Assembly (NCBI GenBank): GCA_037976565.1
Contig: CP137684.1
Location: 20,150,259-20,214,258, forward strand
DNA length: 64,000 nucleotides
Origin: Mesocentrotus franciscanus
Taxonomy: Eukaryota; Echinodermata; Echinoidea; Camarodonta; Strongylocentrotidae
Reading direction: 5' to 3'
Shown here: positions 12,231 through 22,883 of the stretch, in pieces
Position numbering within the stretch: the first letter of the stretch is position 1
How the letters are laid out: every line of letters begins with the position of its first letter
Translations under genes and position numbers: made by a program
The notes under the pieces: generated by a model
Seen by the model: only the letters and a program-made list of their open reading frames with translations
The model's database searches: none
Told to the model about the DNA's origin: nothing

Positions 12231-14511
12231 GTCATTGTCATTATCATCGTCATCATCATCATCATCGTCATTGTCATTATCATTATCATCATAATCAACA
12301 TCATCTACATCGTCATCATCATCATCATCATCTACATCATCGTGATCATTATCATCATCATCATCATTGTCATCATCATTATTATTAGTTCATTATCATT
12401 CATTGTCATCATGAAATTTAAAGTTGATAGTACTATTAATGAACATTCTATGGGAAGGCTATTAATGGAATGTCAAAGTTTGTTGGAAAAAAATCTGTCC
12501 ATTACCAATTTTTTAAAGGAGATTTTAACATTGTAGGGTTCTGATATTATCTGGGTTTGTACATAATTTCTAATGATTTTTAAACGTCCCCCTCTTCTGG
12601 CTAGTCTTTTTTACTGATAAAAAAAAATTAAAAATTGAATGCACAGATTGAGTCATAGTAGTCCATGTCATGTTTCCCTTCCTATTTTATGCTTATATAC
12701 ATCTGCAGAACAGAAAAATATTAGAGATGCATGCTATGACCACACTGGGTATCTTTGAGCTGTGTTTATAACTCCAAGCAATTCTAGATATTTTGGCTTA
12801 AAGGTATAGACCAGTTTTGGAAACGCCCCCTCCTCTCAAAAAATGAAATGGAAGCTCTTATTTACCAATCATGTGAAAGAATATGTTTTTACTAATAGTA
12901 TACGTGATGATACAAATTTTGCCGGGAAACCGCCTATTAATTGATATATTTGGTAAATTTTCATATCTATCCGGACTGGTCCCATATACATCTTTCTGTG
13001 TACAGAGTGCTTGTAACTTTACCAAGACTGGGCCAAATTTCTTATCATTTTGATGATTCCAGAACCTTACAGTACACACCAATACTTATATGCTAGATGA
13101 TCAACCTTTTCTGATCGATTCCACAACGTTTCTTTCACAATGCAATCGCATGACCAGAACTGGTCTATACCTTTAAAGCTTACATCTAAAAGTATTCAAC
13201 AAAGCCCCTTATTCAACCGATCCACCTTTCATTCTTGAGTTACGAAAAACAAAAAAAACACAAAACGAGTGATATGAATAATTTAGTTGTTAACTGTACT
13301 TGTTTTTTAATCTTTAACCAAGAGTATCAAATGTGTGCTAAATAAGTGTCTTGACTATTCATCTACATGTACGTATTTTAATTAAGGGTACATGACAAAA
13401 TCAGCAAACTATTTATGAATGTATATTGATCACGCTACTAAATCTCTGTCTGTCTGTGTGTGTTTCTGTCTGTCTACAGCGGGTACAATAGCTCGTATGT
13501 ATCGTGATTCTCGTAAGGCCGAGGCCAGCAAGCCTCACATCAAGAGACCTATGAATGCATTCATGGTTTGGGCTAAGGAGGAGAGAAGAAAGATCTTAGC
13601 CAGACATCCTGACATGCATAACTCCAACATCAGCAAGATACTGGGTAAATAATTAGACTTTGTTTTGGATTCTACTGTAAAACTAGAATCTTATGCGAAA
13701 TGGAACTTTTGTAAAAGACAGGGATTTTCATGGCAAGTGCCAAAATCGTAGGATATTGCATGTTTAGTCACATTTTACTCCATTCATCCCTGAACCTGCA
13801 GTGTTATTATGAGCCATATATGGTGTGATTATCATTAGATATTAGATCTTGTGTCAATTAATTGTTGTAATGCACAAGTTATGCTTTGCATTGTTAGCAA
13901 GGACATTGAATCCTGAAAGTTTTCACGTAAAATTCCCTTTTTATCTTGAGATAATAATGATTACGGACGTATACCGGTAAACATTTTGGAGATGTATTTC
14001 TTGTTATATCAAAAGGTGCACCCATTTCCTTTCAACCGGTCTATCACCTTGTTGAATAGAATAGCTGCATCTCTTTAATACCTCATGAAAAAGTTTTTAC
14101 TATCTCACTCCTAAACATTGAATATTTCTGTCTAGGTTCCAAGTGGAAGACGATGTCCAATGCTGAGAAGCAACCCTACTACGAGGAACAAGCCCGACTT
14201 AGCAAAGCTCATCTCGAGAAGTATCCGGACTACAAGTACAAGCCACGCCCTAAGCGAACATGCATCATCGACGGCAAGAAGCTTAAGATTGGCGAGTACA
14301 AGGCTCTCATGCGAGCCAAGCGTCAAGAAGTTAGACATGTGTATTACACACGCGACGGTGAGCATATGATAAGGGCGCCTCTATGGCTACGACACTCAAC
14401 ACGCCTACGTTTCCATTGTTAGATTCATCAGGTGGGTACACCCTAGCTGGTATCAGGCCTCCTACCATGGTCGATAGCTCGTCATATGAATCAGAAAATG
14501 GGCTCGCATGA
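788..14511 (+). CDS. soxD: SoxD-type HMG-box transcription factor (Sox5/6/13 group), 3' part of gene
   Basis: Nuclear sequence-specific DNA-binding protein of the SoxD group. Coding blocks are 788-944, 11384-11562, 12038-12113, 13480-13644, 14136-14357 and, if a short intron is spliced, 14432-14511. All junctions are GT-AG and the phases join (1, 0, 1, 1, 1). The HMG box starts at [18 protein letters not shown] and continues through [19 protein letters not shown]. The following basic segment [18 protein letters not shown] and a KRQEVR stretch are typical of Sox5/6/13. A VIDLTEED stretch before the box matches the VIDLT motif of vertebrate Sox5/6. The N-terminal coiled-coil part must lie upstream of the window. 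The C-terminus ends SYESENGLA, like the acidic SoxD tail. The end of the frame is uncertain (see the last exon). Assignment to group D is firm from the HMG region and its flanks; which paralogue is not decidable here. Confidence 0.93.
2605..2900. repeat. GACA/GATA microsatellite within GA-rich tract
   Basis: (GACA)n at about 2643-2661 runs straight into (GATA)n up to about 2717, followed by purine-rich GA sequence to 2900. Confidence 0.95.
4551..4690. repeat. GA-rich simple repeat
   Basis: Mostly (GA)n with AAG and GGA interruptions. A second (GA)n run lies at 4861-4890. Confidence 0.9.
4930..5340 (+). other. GC-richer island in soxD intron, with a small open frame
   Basis: Composition differs clearly from the AT-rich, low-complexity surroundings. 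A short frame 4949-5080 (43 codons from ATG, TGA) reads [15 protein letters not shown] then [17 protein letters not shown]. No in-frame splice donor was found. It could be an enhancer, an alternative 5' exon or the unrecognised remnant of a repeat. Confidence 0.3.
5640..5775. repeat. TATC/TCTG microsatellite
   Basis: Tetranucleotide array (CTAT, CTGT, CTTT variants), roughly the complement of the GATA/GACA array at 2.6 kb. TC-rich tracts continue at 5990-6040. Confidence 0.93.
6368..6750 (+). repeat. 71-bp minisatellite, about five units
   Basis: Units begin TTGTGTTTTTGTT at 6371, 6434, 6505, 6576, 6647 and 6718, so the spacing is 63, 71, 71, 71 and 71. Each unit has GGAGTTCTAGTTTACTCTAG and then a variable GGA/GAG run. 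Units are nearly identical. Confidence 0.95.
6785..6810. repeat. GACC tetranucleotide run
   Basis: Four to five CCGA units ending in ACCGGT just after the minisatellite. Confidence 0.8.
7470..7725. repeat. TC-rich microsatellite
   Basis: Long (TC)n/(TCTCCC)n tract. It yields Ser/Leu-rich open frames that are not genes. Confidence 0.92.
8430..8545. repeat. TC-rich microsatellite
   Basis: (TC)n with CCCTC interruptions in the soxD intron. Confidence 0.92.
9591..9620. repeat. GA microsatellite
   Basis: Pure (GA)n run of about 28 bases. Confidence 0.9.
9830..10125 (+). repeat. 66-bp minisatellite
   Basis: AACCTTGCGCAAAGTGTGCT-type units start at 9835, 9901 and 9967 (spacing 66); a fourth, shifted by an extra half unit, starts at 10071. 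Each contains ATGAATATGCATGAGCTTTA and CTCAGC. ATGCAT octamer-like cores recur. Confidence 0.92.
11384..11562 (+). CDS. soxD: soxD coding exon B
   Basis: The acceptor follows a pyrimidine-rich run (CTGCCCTCTACAG) and the donor is ATG|GTAAGC. 179 bp, no stop in the joined frame, encoding [17 protein letters not shown] and ending in the acidic SGSDDEDM. It lies between the coiled-coil part and the HMG box in the SoxD layout. Confidence 0.82.
12038..12113 (+). CDS. soxD: soxD coding exon C with VIDLT motif
   Basis: The acceptor is TTGTAAACAG and the donor CATG|GTAAGT. 76 bp encode [20 protein letters not shown]. The VIDLT core is shared with vertebrate Sox5/6 just upstream of the HMG box. A (TCA)n microsatellite begins about 10 bases after the donor. 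Confidence 0.88.
12124..12390. repeat. (TCA)n microsatellite beside a soxD donor
   Basis: About 260 bp of TCA/ATC triplets with GTC and ATT interruptions, starting about 10 bases after the donor of soxD exon C. Its His/Ile/Met open frames are artefacts. Confidence 0.95.
12798..13176. mobile_element. TTAA-flanked MITE with AGGTATAGACC termini
   Basis: The body 12802-13172 begins AGGTATAGACCAGTT and ends with its exact reverse complement AACTGGTCTATACCT. It is flanked by TTAA on both sides (12798-12801 and 13173-13176). The TTAA duplication suggests a piggyBac-type non-autonomous element. A diverged, inverted copy without clear termini lies at about 48190-48510. Confidence 0.85.
13480..13644 (+). 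CDS. soxD: soxD HMG-box exon 1
   Basis: The acceptor is TGTCTACAG and the donor CTGG|GTAAAT. 165 bp encode [18 protein letters not shown], then the first half of the HMG box ([18 protein letters not shown] through NSNISKILG). The intron splits the box after KILG. Confidence 0.97.
14136..14357 (+). CDS. soxD: soxD HMG-box exon 2 and basic tail
   Basis: The acceptor is TCTGTCTAG. It encodes the second half of the HMG box and the [20 protein letters not shown] segment, then [16 protein letters not shown] strong donor (ACG|GTGAGC) follows at 14358. Without splicing, the frame runs on to a TAG at 14420-14422 and adds a tail unlike any SoxD. Confidence 0.95.
14432..14511 (+). CDS. soxD: Probable soxD C-terminal segment
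   Basis: Joining 14357 to 14432 (acceptor ATTCATCAG) restores a frame encoding [19 protein letters not shown] and then ESENGLA, stopping at TGA 14509-14511. The SxYxSEN-type end resembles the vertebrate SoxD terminus. The same frame is open for about 50 bases upstream, inside the proposed 74-bp intron, and includes [10 protein letters not shown], which resembles a SoxD MATTTP stretch. A one-base error instead of an intron therefore remains possible. Confidence 0.6.
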
Positions 14512-17500
14512 GAGCAATAGCGCCTCGCCTCTTATTTCTGTGTATCATTACAAAGCGGTTTGTGAAATGTATGATTTTTAATACTTATGTTAAGCTTTAT
14601 CAAATGCTGACTTTGCATAATGATAGACTGCAATGTATGCACACTGTCTAACATCTCTGGTGTATTTTAGATCGGAAAGGAAAATGTGCTGCTAATTGAA
14701 CCTGAAAGGGTCATGTCACCCTTGTGAATGTTATAAATGGATTATGTAATGACATTACAGTAATGTGTATACTTGTATAGAATTGTTGGATTGTGGTATA
14801 TGGGTATATGTGAGAAAGGTTGGCAGTGTTCAGCAGCTTGCAGTCTATCGTTGCATCAATTTTCTTTTGAATGACCATACCCACCTTACAAGCATTGTGA
14901 AACAACGCCTGACGAGAACGTATAGAATGCGTTCATACATATACTATTTATGAGAGATAGAAGAAGAAGTATTTATTTCATGCAGCTATTTTTTGAGATA
15001 TTTATCTGTATTGTTATCTAGCTGGTGCATGTCAAATATAAGGACAATATTTTGAAAGCAGTGCTATCCTTAAGATTGCAGAATATTGTGATTTTTTTGG
15101 ATGGATAAATTAAAAATCATGAAAACTTTTGTTTGCTGACTGGTCATTTGCAGTACACTCATCTGTAGAACGTTTTCAAATCGTTATTTTTCTTTCTTAT
15201 AATTGACTTGAACTACGCAATAGTTCTCTTATGATAATGGAACAGGACTTCCTTATGTATGTATGTTTGTATTATTGTATATAATGTAGTTGTGAATGCT
15301 CAAATTTTTCTTTGGGTTGTGTTTGTACAAAAATGATAAAATACAATCGAAAAAAAAAGACAAAAAAGGAGGAGCAACTTTGACAAAAAAAGTAAAACGT
15401 GCAAGAGTTACGTTTGCAACTGAATCATCGAAACTAAACTGATTAGATGTAAGATTAAGATAATGAGGATAACGATGGAAGTTTATCGTAATGAGAGTTT
15501 TTTGTACCATACCTCATACTAATTGCTTCATGTGGTTTTAACAGTGTGATGTTTTGTGACTTTTGCATGGTGTACGCATATTATATCGTGTGATTGGACG
15601 TGGTCGTTAGATTTAGATGTCTAATGACTGGAAATTAGAATACATATTCGTGATCATGCTAGTGGTAGACAAAGAATGTGGACTAAACAAAAATTATAAG
15701 GAAGCATGATGATATTAGAAGCATATATATATATAAATATATCTATCATGGGTTGACACTGTGACAATTGTCTTAGTATTGATGAATATGTATGAGCTAG
15801 AATGTGACGAATCATGGACGGTGTATCAGAAATCATGAATTATGCATTAGTTTTCATGAATTATGCATGATGCCTATGACCATGCTCTTTGTGTACTGGA
15901 AACCATGTTCTTTTTTACCCTTTGTGTAGCTCTTAATAGTCTGGTGACGCTTTGCTCTCAAACATTTTAGTTTCCATGTTGAGAAATTTGAACTTTTTAT
16001 GCTCTATCGTTCACCTTGATTCTTTAGTATAAGTTTGTGACTCTGTAAATATAGTATTTACCATTTTTTATAGTAAACTGTTTAGGTTGTATTTGGTAAT
16101 TCAATTAATTTATATTTACACACAAATTGCCCTGCTTTACCATTAGAATGCAAACCCTGTTTTTCCTTCTGCTGTACTGTTACATATCTGAATGTTCATG
16201 CAGCTCTGTATTGAACTTTTGATAGTTATCAGTCCTATAGCTTTGGTGTCATTTTGATTTGTCCTCTCCTAATCTTGCCTGCTATCGCTTGCAGTATTTT
16301 ATATGTATTCACCCATGATGGTATTCAGTTCTGTTGACCCATTTGTTTTTATTTTCATTTTCATTGCCAAATTTGTATTTTTTGTGCCCTCAAATGCCAT
16401 TGCCATAACCTTTTCTTTGAAAACTATCGGTTGATAGCCCTTACTACTTCTTAATATTTTTTACAAAGTTTTTTCCCCAAAATGTTTTAACGTAATTTTC
16501 CTCTTCCTTTTTAATTGTGCAAAAAGCCTCTTTTTGGAGGAAATTAAGTGCTTTTACTTTAAAATAAAATAAATCATTACTCCTCCTCAGTTTGGCAATA
16601 CATGTATAACATCTCATGTGTGAATTAATATGTGTAGGTATCGGTAAGGTGTTCAACAATGTGCTACTGTCTCTTGAAATCTGTGGAAAAAATGTTATTG
16701 TCAAAATGATAATCTTGCATTTGATAACCTATGTGTATGTAATATACTGACAGATGACATCATGCAAATAAACTTAGTCATTGATAGTGAATGTATTGTA
16801 ATTGAACTCAGAATTGTAGAATGTATCTGTGTTTAATCGTCCTACCCCCAACATATTCTATGGATTTCGTGGCGTAGAAATATCTTATTCTGTCTTGCCC
16901 GTGTCGTCATGGAAATGTAGGTCGTGAGGTCGTTGTTATAGCAACCCCTTCCAACCCTGTACATAACAAACAGACCTGTACTTCACACTTGTTAAGATAA
17001 GAAAATGAGCTCTCAAATTCACCTCTAAAGTAAGCCAACATTGTTGATAGTTTCCCATACAGAATAATACCGGAGCTTCTTCGAAATTAGAAGGTTTTTT
17101 TTCCTTCTCCAAATTGCCATATTTTATTCTTGTGGTATTTTGCAAATAACTTGATGAGAGGGCGTAATTTGTCCTTGTGTCATATTGATGATGGGCAATC
17201 CTTTTCAATATGTTTTACTGATTTTTGTTTCCTGTAGTCTGTAAGAAATTTTGATAAATTCATTGTAGATATTCTCGTTTTAAATCTGGAAACATTTTGC
17301 TTAATGCATCTTGGAGAATAGGAAAATAATCACTATTTTAGGTCTTCCAGTTATGATATGATAAGGAAAAGAAAAAAAGCTTTGAAAGTCAATGTATGGG
17401 ACTGTGATTTAAAATAGGGGCAGGAATGTATGCATTGATTTGTTTCCATATTTCGTTTTGATAAGCTATGTGGGTTTCATTCTTTCCCAACTAATGTTTC

Positions 17501-19570
17501 ATTATAAAGGAAGATATGCAATTGCTTCATTTTTCAAAGAGAGTTCAGTTTGCTTTGAATTCTAAGCAAATCAAATGATAAAATCATTATTTGGCTATCC
17601 ATGAGGTACATGAAAGTCTGTTACATACAGGGGATGTGAAGGGGGAGGAATTTTTGTAGGACTGCTAAAATTAGATACTTGATGGAATTGCATCATGGGT
17701 AAATTAATATCACTCTTACGGTAGTCCTGTTTGCCATCCTCCAAATGGATTGTGGGTAAGCGAGGCGACCATGATGGATGCAACTCTGTCTGTGATAGCT
17801 GCTCTGGTTTAGAGCTGATTGTAATAGTTTGTAGTAAAACAGTCAATGTTTGTGAACGAGTGTAGAATCAATGGTTCATCTAGACTTAGTCATGCATATT
17901 CGAGGAAAGGAGAACGTTTGTGTTTCTGTGTCATTCATTGCAGATCATGTCTAAGAGAGAGAGAGAAATAGATTTACTTATCAGATAGCCAAAATAGATT
18001 ATTTAGATTTTATGACTATGTTGCTTCTACCTCAGATCTGTGTTTATGAATCAAAGGCTTGTATTTAGAAGGACAGCTTCTCTTCTGGTTTCAGTTCCAA
18101 GATTTATAAACAACTCAGAAAGATAGAGAGAATATATATGATTGTATGTTTAGGGCCAGACTGGTGTTAACTAGAAATTAATGCCCTTCTGGCTCCGAAT
18201 AGACTTTTTCAGCTTCAACGATTTTTCATAGCCGATATTGACATAAAAGCAAACAATTTGGGGGTTATAGCAACTCACTAACATTTGTCCTGTTATGACA
18301 ATAAAGAGGGGAAGGGGAGTCTCATAACAACTTATTTGTGTCAAACTGTTTAGACAAGGAAAACCTATACCAGGAATTCTCATGTTTTTGTTGGACTATG
18401 AATTTGTGTAACATGATATAGACCAATCTGAATACATGGTGATGAATAAGGCCGTTTTGTTTTTTAATCAGTGTTTATTCATTTAAGATTTTGTGTATGT
18501 TCAGATAAACTTACATGGCTGCAAAGTCTTGTGATATACTGTCAAATTAAAAGACCATGAAAGTCAAATGTCTCATAATATTTCCTTAAACTTTTGTAAC
18601 TTGTGCCAAACTACAGAAGAGATTTATTTTACCGTATGAAATATTTTAAAAGTTGCTTTATTATAGATCAAGTTTGGATGAATTGATTATGTACCATGTT
18701 TTGTGTTTTAGTATTAGCATTTCCCTGGTAGCCCTGCACCAATAAAACAATCTTTTGTAGGTATTTTAAGCCTGAAATGAAAATTCATGACTTCTGTGTT
18801 CTTCCTAATGTAAAGATTTAATAAAGACCAAAGCAGTTGATTATTGGAATATTTTGTTCAATTTGTCAAGGGACTTTAATGAGTGATATTAAAGCAAGTA
18901 GAAGAATTTCACAGAGTGTATTACTCCAATAGAGTTAATTGCTACCTCACATACCAGTTTATTTTGCTCAAAAATACCTCGTTATATGGACATATATTAT
19001 TTCATTTTGACCCACGTTTCTCCTTAATGTGTTCCTCCCCTCAAAAAGAGAAAAGAAATGAAATACTTTAGCAAGGGTTTTTCTTTGCCCTATAACGCTG
19101 TACAAAAAAGCTTTGCTTTGGTGCTCATATAGAGTATTTGACTGCTGATCAAATCAGAACTAAAATTGGCAAAATATACTGTGTTTACAGTAAATATCTC
19201 CCGACTGTGATTTATATGATGAATATCTTCATGATAAATCAAATTCTTTCAAGTCTCAAAGCAGCTGAAGTGGCTGGATTGAATAACACAATCATTTGTT
19301 CTGTCTTTTAAACAATTTTGTTAATAATTTGATGTCATTTTGAATAGGTTTATTGTGTTGTATTCTACCATCTTATCAAAGGAGTATGTGCTGTATTATG
19401 TACATAGTGTAATCTTTATACATTATGCACATCTTATGTGTTTATTTTTTAACAAATAATTGTATTGTGAATAAAACAATTTTATAATTATGACAATGAA
19501 TTTCTATAATTTCATGTGTTTAGCTGTTAAATTAATTTGGTTTTAATCTGAATAAAATTGTGTTGTGGTC
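14512..19570 (+). other. Probable long 3' UTR of soxD
   Basis: About 5 kb of AT-rich sequence with no credible coding exon and few recognisable repeats, in contrast to both sides. Possible poly(A) signals (AATAAA) occur at 16767, 18741, 18820, 19470 and 19551. The last two sit just before the repeat-richer intergenic part. A TGTACATA (Pumilio-type) motif occurs near 19399. The extent is inferred; transcript data are needed to choose the end. Confidence 0.45.
19470..19475 (+). terminator. Candidate soxD polyadenylation signal
   Basis: AATAAA in an AT-rich context, with a second AATAAA at 19551-19556. Either could end the long soxD 3' UTR. The choice is positional inference only. Confidence 0.3.
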
Positions 19571-21363
19571 AGTTTATTTATTTGTTAGTATGTTTTAATA
19601 TTAATGATAATTGACATATTAGAACTAAATTTAATTGTTAACAAACATCATCTTTATAAAAGAAAACAAACTGATTTGTTATACAATGCTCTCAATAACT
19701 AAATATCTCCCCATTAATACAGTGTTTTTATTTTTTTATAGATATCTTGTTCCTATCTATCTGTCTACACTTTATTATCTCTTTCTGAAAATTTTTCTTC
19801 ATCTTACCTTTTCTATCTTTCTTTATACTCTTTTTTATCTTGATCTTTTTTTTTCTCTCTCTCTCTCTTTGCTCTGTATCTAAATACAAATCTATTGTAT
19901 ACTGGTCCCTCTTGAAATACAATGTATTTTATGAATAACTTTTGTAAAAACATTTTGTTCCCAAACACAACATTTCCCCCCACCAAAATATGTAGCATTT
20001 GTAAGATGAATTATTTTAGTGTCTCATGTTAGTCAAATATGTATCTATGTATCAAATGATTATTCAAATATGTTTGTTTTGGAACTCCAAGTGTGCCATT
20101 ATCTCTTCATTTTATCCTTCTGTAAATATTTCTATTTCATTTTTTTCTTAAGAGGTGTTTTGTGAATCATACGGGTTAAAAAATATGTTACATTGTGGGT
20201 TTGATGGGCGAGGCGCTATGACTGTTTGCTTGGAATGTTCCTCAGTTTATCATCTCTAGCCAGAGTGCGTTACCCTTCTGACCCACAGCTGATAATGTTA
20301 TGAGTGCTCAACAGAATGCGCTCAAATGTGTTCATTATTTAGACGGCCCTCATGTATGCCAGCAACAATTTTCCAATGAAAATAAAATATGAGTAACTCG
20401 CTTCTGAAAATTGAGACAAGCCATGATGTGTATATTCTGGTATGCATTCTGAATATTGATAGAAGAGTTTTGCATATAATGAAATGACCAAGGCATTTAT
20501 GAATGCATTGATCATGAATATTTTGTTTTATTCATTGATCATGAATAATTCATTAATTTATTCAGCGCTATAAATTAGTCCCACCTATGTGTACTTAATT
20601 AATGATTACCATGGTACATGGACATTAATTCTAATTTTTGCTTCAAAATATGAGCATATTTTAATATGTTGCATAATTAATTTTGTTAATAAATTTTGTA
20701 TGATTTAGCTTTCTATTCTCTTCAAATGATTCCTTCATAGATTTGCGCAATGAGTGGATTTCAACTGTCAATTTAAATGGTCAAATTCACTAACTACACA
20801 CATCAACTGAAGTACATACATTTCAATTTTTTGTATGACAATTTGTATCACGTGAAATTACAGTATTTTGATAAAACAATTGAAGAGTAAAGCCATGAAG
20901 TTTGAATTCCATTTTCTAAAGAGAAGTTTTATTTGTTTCATTTTTGCATTTTTTTCCTTCAAATTTAAAGAATAATAGGAAACCGGTGCTCAAACCTACA
21001 CCAAAAAATGAGTGAAATTTGTGTTTAAACTTTTTCCATTTGAAAATTTGCAAGGCTCAAATATGAAGCAAAAGATGCTCATTTCATATCGGTGTGTAAT
21101 AACTGTATGGGGTGCTATACTGCTTGTTGGACTAAACTATGATTATTTTGTTGTATTGCCAAAGTTAGTCTTTTTCCAGTCATTGAATGGTAAAGAATAA
21201 CATCATAGAAATGTTTCTGCAGGTTGCTGTAAACTTAGCGCCAATTTCTCCTATAATTTAGAATGAGATTACAAGAAAGAGAAATTGACTTCAGTTTTAC
21301 AGCAAAGAACATACCATTATTGACAATGCCTGGAATAAGACTAAGTATAAAATAAAAACGACG

Positions 21364-21540
21364 GAGGGTATAATCGATGATCAGAGCCTTTGAGTTTGGC
21401 CAAATAGGTTTCTATTAAGTAATATAATGGCCTATGTTGGACAAGCAAACAATAAGCATTATCTCTCAGAAACCTATTTACCAAATTCTCTGATTCTGGG
21501 CATGATTATTTTTACATTATTTGACCGCTTTATGCCCTCT
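21364..21540. mobile_element. Small foldback element
   Basis: The arms are imperfect inverted repeats: GAGGGTATAA with AAATAGGTTTCT on the left, AGAAACCTATTT with TTATGCCCTC on the right. Consistent with a hairpin-type MITE. Confidence 0.5.
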
Positions 21541-22034
21541 CGATCCAAGCAAGCCGTTATGTAATATTTATATTGTTAGCTTACTCAATCTTATATTTTG
21601 TTTTACTTCTATTAAGTCAGTTTAATGGCATTATTTGTGAATATAGTTTTTTCTGTTTATTTGCTCTCCCTAAAAAGAAAGATGATCTGATGTATCTGTT
21701 AACTGTAGAATGATTGTATTTGTGCTGCCATAGGCTCATCTGTATTCTTCTCTTCAACATGGGAGGAAAAAATATGAAAAAAAATGACATTAAAAAAATG
21801 AATAAAAGTGACAGAGTATGAAAAGATTGTGTGTGGACCTGAGTTTTGTTTGAGGTGATAATTGTTTCCTGTGTTCTTGAGGAGAAGTAAAGGGTTGTTC
21901 AATTGTACTGCCATGCAGTTGATTCTCTGCATTAACCAAACTCCTAACTTCAAGCCAGGACACAACACATGCTTATGCTAAACCTGAATGTAATCTATAC
22001 GGGGCAGCAAACTGCCGCAAAACAAGCTGCCACG

Positions 22035-22340
22035 CTTTTTGTTAAAACCTGCACTAATTTATTTATTTATTTATTCATGGTATAAAACAAAATATGATTA
22101 GCAGCCAATGGCTAAATTGTTCTCATTTTACCAGCACATTTAAAAAATACATAAAATACAATATTGAAAATGAAAAAAAATATATAAACTCCAGATAACA
22201 CACAGGGTACATAGACCACTGTGGATTAAATAATATAAGAAAAACAAGAATGGAACAAACATCATAAGTCATGAAACATAAATCATAATTGTCATATACA
22301 TAGACATTTTTAAATATGAAAAATACATGTCAATGGACGA
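22035..22340 (-). mobile_element. Possible LINE 3'-end fragment
   Basis: Read on the - strand it ends in (AAAT)n after AT-rich sequence, as LINE 3' tails do. No coding part remains, so the assignment is weak. Confidence 0.35.
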
Positions 22341-22522
22341 AAAAGGCTTATGTAGTTCATGGAATTGTGAATGATGAATTGTGAATGAAGAAAGCATGAG
22401 AGAGTCCTTTAGCATGTATGTATGAATGAATGTATGATTGTAATATATATGATCTACTGAAGCATGATGGCATTGGTTTCAATAATAGTGAGATGTAAAT
22501 GAGGATTTGTGGAGTATCTTTA

Positions 22523-22883
22523 AAGGCATCGTTTAACAATGTTAAATCTGAGATGCACGGCCCTACGTGTAATCAGTGTCTATGAAATGGTGTAATATTG
22601 AAGCCAAAAAAAATTGCGCTTCAAAATGACCCAAGAAGTGCCTCAAAAAAGTACAAGTGACAGGTTTTACCATACTCGTTTTCCCCAATAGACTGTAGTG
22701 TTATGAAAACCGTTAGGAAAACGCAAAATTTGGTTTCGATTTCCAATCATAAATATCTTGATAATCAGACAGGCGATCGGCTTGTAAAAGTCATGGGGTT
22801 CCTGACTGACCTAAAGGTTTATAATTATCATTGCAGCATGAGCTAAATCCAGGATTTAGTTTCAGAATCTGAGACAAAGTTAC
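22523..22883 (+). repeat. Dispersed repeat, copy 1
   Basis: Matches 31334-31710 closely over about 360 bp, sharing GTTTAACAATGTTAAATCTG, GATAATCAGACAGGCGATCG and CAGCATGAGCTAAATCCAGG. The family is unknown. Confidence 0.85.

Noticed and set aside
11987..12536. Long His-, Ile- and Met-rich open frames
   Set aside because: They are the three translations of the (TCA)n microsatellite in a soxD intron.
12858..13082. Open frame with a similar partner near 48260-48398
   Set aside because: Both lie inside copies of the same TTAA MITE; similarity reflects repeat homology, not a gene.
14358..14373. A 16-base GTGAGC...AAG intron in soxD
   Set aside because: Too short to splice, and it gives the wrong downstream frame.
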